From positions 62,001-126,000 of the forward strand of contig NZ_BMUZ01000004.1 of the NCBI RefSeq assembly GCF_014650455.1: a DNA stretch of 64,000 nt. The letters run 5' to 3'. Below are positions 26,825 to 35,566 of the stretch, in pieces (the first letter of the stretch is position 1; the number at the start of each line of letters is the position of its first letter). The DNA comes from Streptomyces xanthochromogenes (GTDB lineage Bacteria; Actinomycetota; Actinomycetes; Streptomycetales; Streptomycetaceae). The translations under genes were made by a program, and so were the position numbers. The notes beneath the pieces were generated by a model. It saw only the letters and a program-made list of their open reading frames with translations, made no database searches and was not told the origin of the DNA.

Positions 26825-27742
26825 ATGGACGAGCCACGGAACACCCGGCGCTTCGACATCCCGCTGCATCGCCTGGACGTCCCCCTGCCGCACCTCCTCC
26901 CCTTCGCCATCGGCACCTTCGACACCATCGGCGCGCTCTCCCGCGCGAACTTCCCCCATCGCCACACCTTTTTCGAGATCGTCTACGTCACCGGCGGCCA
27001 TGGCGCCCACGTGCTGGACTCGGCCCACCGGACACTCGACCCACCGCAGTTGTGCGTGATCTCCCCCGGCCAGGTCCATCACTGGCAGAACGCGGAAGGC
27101 CTCGCCGGCCACGTGGTTCTCTTCAACGAGGACTTCCTGCTCTCCCGCGCCCAGGACGTGGCCGCACTACGCACTCTGTCCGCCGGGCCCGGCCACGCTT
27201 CCGGCAACCAATCCGGGCCCATAGAAGCGCTGCTGGCCGACATGGAGGACGAGTACCGGGCCCTCCGGCCCGGCTATCACCAGTTGCTGCGCGCCAGTCT
27301 GCGCATCCTCATCGTCCGGGCGCTGCGGACTTGTTCGACCGGCGAAAGAAGCGCGGTCCGCAGCCGGGCGACCGAAGTGACGGCGGACTTCACCCGGCTC
27401 GTCGGCCTGCCCGGCGGCACCCGCCGGTCGGTCGAGTCGTACGCACAGGAGCTCGGCGTTTCCCCGGGCCATCTCCAGACGCTGGTACGGCAGGCCACCG
27501 GGCTGACGCCGGGTGGCCTGATCCGGCGGCAGCGCACCCTGGAGGCCAAACGGCTGCTCGTCGGCACCGAATTGACGGTGCGTCAAGTCTCGGCCCTGGT
27601 CGGCGTGGAGGACCCCGCCTACTTCTGCCGCTTCTTCCGGCGGGAGACCGGCATGTCACCCGGCGAGTTCCGGGCGGACGCCGGAGGAAATCACCACGAT
27701 CCCCGGGTCGAGTCCATCGCTGCCCGCCCGGACAGCACATAA
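26825..27742 (+). CDS. AraC-family transcriptional regulator
   Basis: 305 residues. An N-terminal cupin sensor (HRHTFFEIVYVTGG, VISPGQVHHWQ) precedes a C-terminal double helix-turn-helix (SVESYAQELGVSPGHLQTLV and TVRQVSALVGVEDPAYFCRF, then RRETGMSPGEFR). It sits 144 bases upstream of the dioxygenase gene on the same strand and could activate it in response to an aromatic compound (inference). Confidence 0.9.
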   Translation: MDEPRNTRRFDIPLHRLDVPLPHLLPFAIGTFDTIGALSRANFPHRHTFFEIVYVTGGHGAHVLDSAHRTLDPPQLCVISPGQVHHWQNAEGLAGHVVLFNEDFLLSRAQDVAALRTLSAGPGHASGNQSGPIEALLADMEDEYRALRPGYHQLLRASLRILIVRALRTCSTGERSAVRSRATEVTADFTRLVGLPGGTRRSVESYAQELGVSPGHLQTLVRQATGLTPGGLIRRQRTLEAKRLLVGTELTVRQVSALVGVEDPAYFCRFFRRETGMSPGEFRADAGGNHHDPRVESIAARPDST

Positions 27743-27886
27743 CTTGGCTGCAGCCGCCAGACACCTCGCTCAGCACCCCCACAGCCTGCCGACCGGGTCC
27801 CGCTGCGCCTCACCAATCCCCGGCAGCGGGCCCGGTCGGCAAGCCCGTGACTCACCTGTCCCCAGCCCCACCACAGGAGGCCCGCC

Positions 27887-28723
27887 ATGCCCGCTTCCGA
27901 AGAACCGCTCGATGTGCCCACCGAAAGCGCCACGTCCCCCCGGGTCAGTCGCAAAGCGGTCCTGCGCGCCGCGGCCGCACTCGGCGCGACTCCCCTGCTC
28001 GCCCGCGGCGGCGTGGCGCTGGCGCGCGACCGCACAACGAAAGCGAGGTCCCTGGAGGCGACTCCCTCATGCCACGACGGGGACGAACCGACCATCGAGC
28101 AGATCGAAGGCCCGTACTTCAAGCCCGACTCACCCCTGCGCACCTCACTGGTCACCAACAGCACGCCGGGAACGCGGCTGACCGTCACCGGATACGTCTT
28201 CAGCCGAACCTGCCAGCCGATCGCCGGCGCGCTCCTCGACTTCTGGCAAGCCGACGACAACGGCAATTACGACAATGTCGGCTTCGGCTTCCGCGGCCAC
28301 CAATTCAGCACGTCTCAGGGCGCGTTCACCCTGACCACCATCGTGCCCGGTCTGTACCCGGGGCGCACCCGGCACCTCCACGTGAAGCTGCAGTCGCCCG
28401 GACAGCCGGTCGTCACCACGCAGCTGTACTTCCCCGGAGAGCCGCGCAACAGCACCGACACCATCTTCGACGCACGCCTGCTCATGGACGTCCGCCAGGT
28501 CGGCCCGGCACGTGCTGCAACGTTCGACTTCGTCCTGGATGCCCCCCAGGGTCCGACCACACCGCCCACAACGCCTCCGTCGGGCACCTGGGCCGCGGGG
28601 ACCTCGTATCACGCCGGCGATGTCGTCACCTACGGCGCTTCGACGTACCGCTGCCTCCAGGCCCACACCGCCATCAGCGGGTGGGAGCCCCCGAACGTCC
28701 CGGCGCTCTGGCAGCGCGGCTGA
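27887..28723 (+). CDS. Secreted intradiol dioxygenase with carbohydrate-binding module
   Basis: 278 residues. A Tat-like signal (SRKAVLRAAAALGA) is followed by an intradiol ring-cleavage dioxygenase domain (about 65-225). The non-heme iron ligands are visible as Tyr in GNYDNVGF, Tyr in GLYPGRTR and the two His of RHLHVKL. A Pro/Thr linker joins a C-terminal CBM5/12 chitin/cellulose-binding module (WAAGTSYHAGDVVTYGAS, YRCLQAHTAISGWEPP). The known relative SACTE_2871 of Streptomyces sp. SirexAA-E is an extracellular catechol-cleaving enzyme with the same fusion. It likely cleaves lignin-derived catechols while bound to plant or chitin polymer. An AGGAGG site precedes ATG 27887. Confidence 0.9.
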   Translation: MPASEEPLDVPTESATSPRVSRKAVLRAAAALGATPLLARGGVALARDRTTKARSLEATPSCHDGDEPTIEQIEGPYFKPDSPLRTSLVTNSTPGTRLTVTGYVFSRTCQPIAGALLDFWQADDNGNYDNVGFGFRGHQFSTSQGAFTLTTIVPGLYPGRTRHLHVKLQSPGQPVVTTQLYFPGEPRNSTDTIFDARLLMDVRQVGPARAATFDFVLDAPQGPTTPPTTPPSGTWAAGTSYHAGDVVTYGASTYRCLQAHTAISGWEPPNVPALWQRG

Positions 28724-28790
28724 CCTGCGGTCCGGTCGGGCGACCGGCCCCGCGCCACCTGGAGCTCACACAGCGAACTCACACAGCACC

Positions 28791-28822
28791 GAGCCCCGGC
28801 GCCGCGGTCGGCGCCGGGGCTC
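28791..28822. terminator. Strong bidirectional terminator
   Basis: GAGCCCCGGCGCC and GGCGCCGGGGCTC form a perfect 13-bp stem with a six-base loop, between the dioxygenase stop and the end of the convergent regulator gene. Confidence 0.88.
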
Positions 28823-28846
28823 CGCGGCACCCGCTGCCACCCACCA

Positions 28847-29737
28847 CTACGGATCACTCCTGGTGCCAGGAGGCTGGAGCGCTCCCTGCACCTGGTAGCC
28901 GCCCGCCTCGGTACCCAGCACGTTCAACAGGGCCAGGGCATCCGCGTCGGGTGATCCCAGCGGTGCGCTGTAGAGCACCAAGTGCTGGCCGCGGTCGGTG
29001 AGCGCGAGGTTGTCGCAGTTCACGGTGACCGGGCCGACGACCGGGTGGTGGAAGGTTTTCGTGAGCGTCGGGGCCGCCTGGACATCGTGCCGCTCCCACA
29101 GGCGGACGAAGTCCGGGCTGCCGTCGCGGAGTTGGGCGACGAGGTCGGTCACCTCGGGATCCGTCGGATAGCGGGCCACGGTGGCGCGCAGCTCCGTCAC
29201 GACATGCTGCCGGAAGTCCGAGACGTCGGACACGCCGTACACCGGCCGGCCGGGCCGGTCCGCACCGAGGAACGCGCGGCGGGCGAGATTGCGCTGCTCG
29301 GGGGCGATGAGTGCGAAGTCCTCCATGAGCGCGGCGGCGAGGTCGTTCCAGGCCAGCACCTCGAACGCGGCGGACACGACGATGCCGGCCGTCTGCGGCA
29401 GTCGTTCCAGGAGCGCGAGGATGCTCGGCCGGACATCCCTGCGATGCCGCCTGTTCAGCGTCGGCGCGGTGCCCGCCAGGACGTGGAGATGGTCGGTCTC
29501 GGCGTCCGTGAGGCGCAGGGCAGTCGCGATCCCGGCGAGGACCTCGCCCGAGGGCCGGGGCGCTCGGCCCTGCTCCAGCCGGATGTAGTACTCGGTGGAG
29601 ATGTGGGCGAGGACAGCTGTCTCCTCGCGGCGAAGCCCGGGGGTTCGTCGGCGAGGTCCGCCCGGCAGGCCGACGTCCTGCGGCTGGAGCCGCTCGCGCC
29701 GGCTGCGGAGGAATGCGCCCAGCTCCTGCTTGTCCAT
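28847..29737 (-). CDS. XRE/MmyB-like transcriptional regulator
   Basis: 296 residues. An N-terminal XRE helix-turn-helix (ELGAFLRSRRERLQPQDVGL, RRTPGLRREETAVLAHIS, YYIRLEQGRAPRPSGEVL) precedes an MmyB-type ligand-binding domain (DLAAALMEDFALIAPEQRNL, HHPVVGPVTVNCDNL). In actinomycetes this family usually sits divergent to a short-chain dehydrogenase that it controls, the arrangement seen here with the SDR at 29825. ATG 29737 is the natural start; the long upstream open frame runs antisense to the SDR and is not real. Confidence 0.9.
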   Translation of the reverse strand: MDKQELGAFLRSRRERLQPQDVGLPGGPRRRTPGLRREETAVLAHISTEYYIRLEQGRAPRPSGEVLAGIATALRLTDAETDHLHVLAGTAPTLNRRHRRDVRPSILALLERLPQTAGIVVSAAFEVLAWNDLAAALMEDFALIAPEQRNLARRAFLGADRPGRPVYGVSDVSDFRQHVVTELRATVARYPTDPEVTDLVAQLRDGSPDFVRLWERHDVQAAPTLTKTFHHPVVGPVTVNCDNLALTDRGQHLVLYSAPLGSPDADALALLNVLGTEAGGYQVQGALQPPGTRSDP

Positions 29738-29746
29738 GAATCCAGT

Positions 29747-29792
29747 GTGCCCGGGGGCACGTCGGCGCAGCCTGGTACAGCCTGTGCCTGTA
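29747..29792. promoter_or_regulatory. Two inverted repeats in the regulator/SDR promoter
   Basis: GTGCCC-GG-GGGCAC (29747-29760) is a perfect palindrome ten bases before the regulator start. TACAG (29776-29780) and CTGTA (29788-29792) form a second inverted repeat 33-49 bases before the SDR start. Both are candidate operators for the divergent XRE/MmyB regulator. Confidence 0.5.
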
Positions 29793-29824
29793 TGCGGTGC
29801 CGCCGCCGGTCCAAGACTGTTGTC

Positions 29825-30607
29825 ATGACGAATTCCACGGACTTCCCCCCTGTTGGCCTGCTCACCGGCAAGGTCGTCTTCATCACCGGCGCCAGCCGCG
29901 GCATCGGCGCCGCGGCGGCCAGGCTCTTCGCTCGCGAGGGAGCGGCCGTGGTCCTCGCGGCCCGCGGGTCCGGAGCCCTCGACGAGATCGTCGCCGACCT
30001 TCGTGCGGAGGGCGGCACCGCACATGCCGTGCCCATGGACCTGGCCGACCCCGGGAGCATCCGCGCGGCCGTCGCTCGCGTCGAGGAACTGCACGGCAGG
30101 CTGGACGCCGCCTTCAACAACGGTGCGGCGATCCAGCGGCCGGGCCCGCTCGACACCACGAGCGACGAAGACATCGACGAACAGTTCACCGTCAACTTCC
30201 GCGCGCACTGGACGGCGATGAACGCACAGGCAGCCCTGATGCGGCGCGGTGGCGGTGGCGCCATCGTCAACACGTCGAGCATCGGCAGCCGCCGTGCGAA
30301 CCCGGCCCTGCCGGCGTACGGCGCGATGAAGCGGGCGCTCAACAGCCTCACCGAGACCGCCGCGGTGAGCTGGGCCCGTGACGGCATCCGCGTCAACGGC
30401 ATCACCCCGGGCGGCACCTCCACCCAGATGATCGACGAGTGGGAGGCGGCGACCCCCGGCATCAAGGCTCGGGTGACCGAGGCGATCCCCCTCGGCCGGA
30501 TGGCACGGCCGCACGAGGTCGCGGAAGCCGCCGCGTGGCTGCTCAGCGACCGCGCCGCGATGGTGACCGGCGCGATACTTCCGGTGGACGGCGGGGCGGG
30601 CGCCTGA
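29825..30607 (+). CDS. Short-chain dehydrogenase/reductase
   Basis: 260 residues of the classical SDR family: cofactor motif TGASRGIG near residue 21, structural NNGA, catalytic Ser in VNTSSIGS, and Tyr/Lys in YGAMK, then PVDGGAG at the C-terminus. Arg after the second Gly of the cofactor loop suggests NADP(H). The substrate is unknown. ATG 29825 starts a leaderless or weak-site transcript; an upstream extension is antisense to the regulator. Likely controlled by the divergent regulator at 28847-29737. Confidence 0.92.
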   Translation: MTNSTDFPPVGLLTGKVVFITGASRGIGAAAARLFAREGAAVVLAARGSGALDEIVADLRAEGGTAHAVPMDLADPGSIRAAVARVEELHGRLDAAFNNGAAIQRPGPLDTTSDEDIDEQFTVNFRAHWTAMNAQAALMRRGGGGAIVNTSSIGSRRANPALPAYGAMKRALNSLTETAAVSWARDGIRVNGITPGGTSTQMIDEWEAATPGIKARVTEAIPLGRMARPHEVAEAAAWLLSDRAAMVTGAILPVDGGAGA

Positions 30608-30737
30608 CGAGGGACGCCGGGCAGGCGACGGCCGTACATCAGCGGATGTGCGGCCGCGCGCCAGCGGGTCCTGCCGACGGCCAAGTGGGCTGCACTGTGG
30701 AACAGTTGGGCCCCTCGGGTGCACGCCGAGGGACTTG

Positions 30738-31031
30738 TCAGGCCGTACGGGAGAGTTTCTTCAGCACGTCCTGAGCCCGCTCCCCCTCACGCACACCGTC
30801 CACGACGGCCTGGTGGTACACGCGGCTGTCCTCCTCCGAGTGGCAGGGCACGGGACTCCCGACGAGGGTGTACCAGTCGGAGGCCCCGGAGTACTGCACG
30901 GCAAGGTGCGCCTCGTGATCCGACCAGGTGGTGTGGATGGTGAGGTCACCCTGCATCTGGCCGAACCCCTCGGCCTGTACTACGCCGGGGAGGACGTGGA
31001 TGCCCACCGTGGTCCAAGATGCCCAGCTCAT
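30738..31031 (-). CDS. Conserved hypothetical protein
   Basis: 97 residues beginning MSWASWTTVGIHVLPGV, with strands rich in Trp, His and Gln (LTIHTTWSDHEAHLAVQYS, DWYTLVGSPVP) and a helical C-terminus. It has no signal or membrane segment. It resembles short unnamed Streptomyces proteins I have seen but cannot name. It is a single gene converging on the SDR. Confidence 0.6.
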   Translation of the reverse strand: MSWASWTTVGIHVLPGVVQAEGFGQMQGDLTIHTTWSDHEAHLAVQYSGASDWYTLVGSPVPCHSEEDSRVYHQAVVDGVREGERAQDVLKKLSRTA

Positions 31032-31309
31032 GTCGTTCCTTACGTCGGAGGCGCTCCGGACCGGGCCGGACCCGGTATCCCAAGTCTGGCCCCTGACGAC
31101 GCACTGCTCATCCCGGGACACACTCGGCGTTCGGGCGGCATACGCCGCGAGCCGGCTGGAGGCCCGGCCCGACCGGGATTGCCCGAGGGAGGTCCGAGCC
31201 TCCGCATCGGCCTCGGACAGTGGCCTGGAGGTGTTGGGCGGGCCGTTGTCAGAGGCAGGGCCTAGCCTCGTCGTCGAAGGGCCGACTTCAGGAACCGGAG
31301 GGCAGGACC

Positions 31310-31717
31310 ATGGCTTCGATGCCGCAGAAGATCACCACATTCCTCATGTTCGAGGGCCGGGCGGAGGAGGCGATGACCTTCTACACCTCGCTGTTCGAGG
31401 ACGCGGAGGTCGTCGAGATCTCCCGCTACGGCGCCGACGGGCCCGGCGAGGCGGGCACGGTCGAACGTGCCACCTTCGCGCTCGCCGGCCAGCGGCTCAT
31501 GTGCATCGACAGCTACGTCAAGCACGGCTTCGGATTCACCCCGGCGATGTCCCTGTTCATCGAGTGCGACACGGAGGCCGAGATCGACCGCCTCTACGGC
31601 GCCCTCGCCGATCAGGGCTCGGAGCTCATGCCGCTGGGCGCGTACGGTTTCAGCGCCAAGTTCGGCTGGGTGAACGACCGCTTCGGGGTCTCCTGGCAGC
31701 TGAATCTTGCCGAGTGA
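31310..31717 (+). CDS. VOC-family protein (PhnB/3-demethylubiquinone-like)
   Basis: 135 residues of the PhnB-like vicinal oxygen chelate fold: TTFLMFEGRAEEAMTFYTSL opens the first module and SAKFGWVNDRFGVSWQLN closes the second, the usual end signature. The function is not predictable from family membership. GGAGG lies ten bases before ATG 31310. A GC-rich hairpin follows the stop. Confidence 0.88.
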   Translation: MASMPQKITTFLMFEGRAEEAMTFYTSLFEDAEVVEISRYGADGPGEAGTVERATFALAGQRLMCIDSYVKHGFGFTPAMSLFIECDTEAEIDRLYGALADQGSELMPLGAYGFSAKFGWVNDRFGVSWQLNLAE

Positions 31718-31726
31718 CAGCGGCGC

Positions 31727-31746
31727 GGCGGCCGACGCCGGCCGCC
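31727..31746 (+). terminator. Terminator after the VOC gene
   Basis: GGCGGCCG and CGGCCGCC form a perfect 8-bp stem with a four-base loop, ten bases after the stop, followed by CTTTCGC. Confidence 0.7.
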
Positions 31747-31802
31747 CTTTCGCTCTCGGCGGACTGCCCGACCCGCACACCAGGTTCTGACAGGCTGGCC
31801 GC

Positions 31803-32522
31803 ATGGAAAACAACATGGCCGTACGCCGACTCGACCTGGGGTACTTCGTCCGGCCCGCGTCGGAGACCGGGGGTCCGCAACCGCGGGTCGAGCCTGTGCT
31901 TGCCTACCTGGTCCAGCACGACCAGGGCCTGATCCTCTTCGACACAGGCATCGGTCGGGCAGACCCTGAGACCGAAGCCCATTACCGTCCCCGACGCCGG
32001 GACCTGCGGGACGCTCTGTCCGCGGCCGGAGTCGCCCTGTCCGACATCTCCCTCGTCGCGAACTGCCATCTCCACTTCGACCACTGCGGTGGGAACCCCC
32101 TTCTGGGCGGCAAGCCCATCCTGGTTCAGGACGTCGAGCTGACCACCGCCCGCAACGGCGACTACACCTTCGACGAGCTGATTGACTTCCCCAGCGCCCG
32201 CTACGAGGAACTCACCGGTGAGGCCGAGGTCCGGCCGGGGGTCTGGCTCATTCCGACGCCGGGGCACACCGAAGGACATCAGTCGCTGGTGCTTCGGCAG
32301 GCCGACGGCACGGTCGTCCTCGCCGGTCAGGCGCACGACTTCGCCTCCCACTTCGCATCCGACCAACTGGCCCGCCAGGCGGTACTCGACGGCGTGGAGC
32401 AGCCTCTCCCCGCCTACCCGCAGTGGCTGGAGCGATTGGCCGACTTCGACCCCCGGCGCGTTCTGTTCGCTCACGACTGCTCTGTCTGGGAGCCGGCACA
32501 GCGCAGCTTCCCGGGCGTGTAG
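31803..32522 (+). CDS. Metallo-beta-lactamase-fold lactonase-like hydrolase
   Basis: 239 residues with the zinc motif HLHFDHCGGN near residue 92, the second His in TPGHTEGHQS and the Asp position in LAGQAHDFA. Length and motif spacing match the N-acyl-homoserine-lactonase (AttM/AiiA) subgroup, though many relatives hydrolyse other lactones or esters. In Streptomyces a role in gamma-butyrolactone degradation is conceivable but not shown. It is a single gene. Confidence 0.85.
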   Translation: MENNMAVRRLDLGYFVRPASETGGPQPRVEPVLAYLVQHDQGLILFDTGIGRADPETEAHYRPRRRDLRDALSAAGVALSDISLVANCHLHFDHCGGNPLLGGKPILVQDVELTTARNGDYTFDELIDFPSARYEELTGEAEVRPGVWLIPTPGHTEGHQSLVLRQADGTVVLAGQAHDFASHFASDQLARQAVLDGVEQPLPAYPQWLERLADFDPRRVLFAHDCSVWEPAQRSFPGV

Positions 32523-32834
32523 ACATGTAACGCCTGCCTGCGGTTACGCATCAGCCTCGGCAGGGTTTCTCAGGGGCCCCGCCCACCCGCATCGACTGCG
32601 TGAGTGCCGCCCCGCAGCGACAAGCCGCGCGGGCCCGACGCTCCCCCGAGCCCCATGCGCATGAGATGGCCCTCGCACGCTCAACCAACCTCTCCGCAAG
32701 CGGAGTTGCACCCTCGGCCCCTCCCCAAGGACGGCCGGGATGGACACAACGGCCAACCCCGCACCCAAGCAACACTTCCGGCGCCGGGCAGCAAGGCCCG
32801 GGAGGCCGTACGACAGGCGTACGACAACCCTCTT

Positions 32835-32866
32835 GCCAAATGGTCAAGGATCGTTGACCATTTGGC
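32835..32866. promoter_or_regulatory. 32-bp ArsR operator
   Basis: GCCAAATGGTCAA (32835-32847) and TTGACCATTTGGC (32854-32866) are perfect 13-bp inverted arms around six bases, ending two bases before the ArsR start codon. This must be the regulator's own operator. The preceding 312 bases (32523-32834) contain no gene I can recognise. Confidence 0.85.
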
Positions 32867-32868
32867 GC

Positions 32869-33411
32869 ATGCCTGCCGACGAAGCTCCCGAGACGACGTT
32901 TCACGTCACCACCGACGAGCAGTTGCGTGCCGTCTCCAATCTCACTCGTCACCGGATCATGGCCGCGCTCCGCTTCGAGCCGGCGACGATCACCCAGATC
33001 GCCGAGCACGTGGGTCTCGCGAAGGGGAGTTCCAGCTATCACGTGCGCCTGCTCGAACGGGTCGGCCTCGTGAAGGTGGTGCGGACGCGGAAGGTGCGGG
33101 GGGTCACCGAGCGCTACTACGCGATGGCAGTGCAGTCGATCGCACTGCCGGATCCGGGAGCGGGGCAGCCGGACGTACTGATGCGACACGCGGTGGCCGA
33201 CCTGGAGGCCGCGCCGGTCGACGGCGAGCGGCACGTACGGATGGCGCATCTGCGGCTCACCGAGGGCCAGTTCGCGGAGCTCGGTGCGCGGCTGCAGGCA
33301 CTGGCCGACGAGTACCGGGGTTTGTCCGATCCGTCTCTTCCGGACGTCTCGCTCGTCTTCGCACTGTTCCGGCCGGCGGCGCGCGAGCAGACCAGAGAGG
33401 ACACCAAGTGA
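32869..33411 (+). CDS. ArsR-family transcriptional regulator
   Basis: 180 residues. The winged helix-turn-helix is LTRHRIMAALRFEPATITQI with AEHVGLAKGSSSYHVRLLER and the wing VRTRKVRGVTERYYA; the C-terminal half is helical. No metal-binding Cys cluster is present, so it probably senses a drug or other small molecule rather than a metal. The start at ATG 32869 abuts a perfect operator, so repression would block transcription or leaderless initiation directly. The stop overlaps the MFS start by four bases (GTGA). Confidence 0.88.
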   Translation: MPADEAPETTFHVTTDEQLRAVSNLTRHRIMAALRFEPATITQIAEHVGLAKGSSSYHVRLLERVGLVKVVRTRKVRGVTERYYAMAVQSIALPDPGAGQPDVLMRHAVADLEAAPVDGERHVRMAHLRLTEGQFAELGARLQALADEYRGLSDPSLPDVSLVFALFRPAAREQTREDTK

Positions 33412-34703
33412 CAGCGGAAAAGGCGCAGTTGACGACCGGGTTCGGGCGCTTGTGGACCGCACAGACGGTGTCCTCACTCGGGGACGGGGTGTCGCATGCG
33501 GCGCTGCCGCTGATCGCGTTGACCCTGACGCGCGATCCGATGGCACTCGCCGCCGTCACAGCCGCCGGCACCCTGCCGTGGCTGCTCTTCGGGGTGCTCG
33601 GCGGCGCGCTGGTGGACCGCTGGGACCGGCGACGCACGATGTGGGTCACGGACGCGGCGCGCGCGGTGCTCCTCGCGATACCGGCGGCGGCGGCCGCGTT
33701 CGACGCGCTGAGCATTCCGCTGCTCGCGGCCGTCGCCTTTCTCCTCGGCCTCGGCGGCCTCTTCTTCGACACGGCCGCCACGGCGTACCTACCGGCGCTG
33801 CTGGGCCGCGACACCGCGGTCCTGGAGCGTGCCAACTCCCGTCTGCGCGGCGCCCAGACCGCGATGTCCGGCTTCGCGGGACCGCCTGCGGGCAGTGCTC
33901 TGCTCGCGCTCGGGCGGGCGGTCCCGCTGCTCGCCGACGCGGTGTCCTTCGCGCTCTCCGCACTGCTCGTACGGTCACTGCCCGCCTCGGCACGGCCCGA
34001 GTCGACGGCGCGCGACTCGCTGCTTCGGCAGGCGCGGGCCGGAGCGTCGTACGTCTTCCGGGACCGGCTGCTGCTCGGGCTCGCGCTCCGTCCGGCGGTC
34101 GGGAACATCGCCTTCCTCGCCGTGGAGACCGTGCTCGCGCTCTTCGCGCACGACCGGCTCGGCATCGCGGACTTCGGCTTCGGTCTGCTCTTCGCGGCGG
34201 AGGCCACCGGCGGTCTGCTCGGCGCCGGCATCGCCTCCTTCCTCGGCCGACGACTCGGCACCGGCGCCGCGTTGACGTGCACCGCGACGGTGGAGGGCCT
34301 GGCCATCCTCGGGCTTGCGGCCGCCCCGAACCCGTACGTGGCAGGGCTCGCGCTCGCCGTGTGCGGGGCGGGCATGGGCGCCACCATGGTGCTCGGGCCT
34401 TCTCTGCGGCAGGCGATCGTCCCGGCACACCTCATGGGCCGGGTCGCCTCCACCTCGCGCATGCTCGCCATGTGCGCGGCCCCGTTCGGCGCCTTCCTCG
34501 GCGGCTGGCTGGCCGACGCGTACGACATACGCACCCCGCTGTACGTCGCCGCCGGCCTCCTCCTGACCATGACGGCCGTGACGGCGACCATGACCAGCAA
34601 CCGCCAGGTCGAGGCAGCGCTGCGCGCCGCCGCGTCGGCTGCTGACGCGGATGACCCGGAAACTCGGGGTCCTGTGCGGGAGGACGTGATCGGCGGCTCC
34701 TGA
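33408..34703 (+). CDS. MFS multidrug-type transporter
   Basis: 431 residues with about twelve membrane spans and the MFS motif A-like loop GALVDRWDRRRTMW after helix 2. The central region SARPESTARDSLLRQARAGA separates two six-helix bundles, as in the enterobactin/macrolide exporter-like MFS_3 group. The GTG start overlaps the ArsR stop, so the two are translationally coupled and co-regulated by the 32-bp operator: a self-contained efflux unit. Confidence 0.9.
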   Translation: MTAEKAQLTTGFGRLWTAQTVSSLGDGVSHAALPLIALTLTRDPMALAAVTAAGTLPWLLFGVLGGALVDRWDRRRTMWVTDAARAVLLAIPAAAAAFDALSIPLLAAVAFLLGLGGLFFDTAATAYLPALLGRDTAVLERANSRLRGAQTAMSGFAGPPAGSALLALGRAVPLLADAVSFALSALLVRSLPASARPESTARDSLLRQARAGASYVFRDRLLLGLALRPAVGNIAFLAVETVLALFAHDRLGIADFGFGLLFAAEATGGLLGAGIASFLGRRLGTGAALTCTATVEGLAILGLAAAPNPYVAGLALAVCGAGMGATMVLGPSLRQAIVPAHLMGRVASTSRMLAMCAAPFGAFLGGWLADAYDIRTPLYVAAGLLLTMTAVTATMTSNRQVEAALRAAASAADADDPETRGPVREDVIGGS

Positions 34704-34836
34704 CATGGATGCGCAGCCTTCTCGGGGGCCGGCACGGCTGCATGCGAGGACTGGCCCGCCGAGCCGGTCCAGGTCCTCGACCGCCGTCCCACGGCCGCGA
34801 TGCTCACTGTGCAGCGCGAATGACATGATCGGCCCC

Positions 34837-35526
34837 ATGAATGAGTTGCCGTTCGACGGGGTGCTGTGCGACTTCGACGGAGTCGTGCATCTCTGGGACC
34901 CCGATGGCATGGCCGCGCTGGATCGGGCCTGGGGGCTGGCCGAGGGGACGTTGGCCTCGACCGCGTTCGAGCCCGAGCTTCTGCATTCGGCCGTGACAGG
35001 CCGGCTCACGGACGAGCAGTGGCGGTCTCAGGTCGCAGACGATCTGACAGGGCTCTGCGGGTCGTCCGAGCGGGCGGGCGAGCTGGTGGCGACGTGGGGT
35101 GCGCTCACCGGCCGTGTCGATGCCGAGGTCGTGGACCTCCTCGACGTTGTCCGCCGGAGAGTGCCGGTGGTTCTCGTCTCCAACGCCACCACCCGGCTGG
35201 AGTCCTATCTCGCAGCGGTGGGGCTGGACCAAGCGTTCGACGCCGTGGTCAACACCGCCCGGATCGGCATGGCCAAGCCGGATCCTCGTGTCTTCGAGAC
35301 CGCGGCCGAGCGGGTGGGAATCGATGCGAAGCGTTGCCTGTTCGTCGATGACACCCTCGGCAATGTCACTGCGGCCAGGGCCGCCGGCCTGACCGGTCTG
35401 CACTATCGCGAGATCGGTCAACTGCGGGCTGCCGTCCGGCCGTTGCTCGACATCGGGCTCGACGCGGGCCCCGGTGCGAGGCCCAGTACGGGGCCACGGC
35501 CCTGGAGTTCGGCGTCGCGTACCTGA
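34837..35526 (+). CDS. HAD-family hydrolase
   Basis: 229 residues. All four HAD motifs are visible: LCDFDGVV (nucleophile and acid Asp), VLVSNAT, the Lys in MAKPDPRVFE and the acidic pair in LFVDDT. The layout matches HAD-IA phosphatases such as phosphoglycolate phosphatase-like proteins; the substrate is unknown. ATG 34837 and ATG 34825 are both possible starts, and neither has a strong ribosome site. Confidence 0.85.
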   Translation: MNELPFDGVLCDFDGVVHLWDPDGMAALDRAWGLAEGTLASTAFEPELLHSAVTGRLTDEQWRSQVADDLTGLCGSSERAGELVATWGALTGRVDAEVVDLLDVVRRRVPVVLVSNATTRLESYLAAVGLDQAFDAVVNTARIGMAKPDPRVFETAAERVGIDAKRCLFVDDTLGNVTAARAAGLTGLHYREIGQLRAAVRPLLDIGLDAGPGARPSTGPRPWSSASRT

Positions 35527-35566
35527 CGGGCGCCGGCGCACACATCACCGCGTGCCGGGCCCTCGG

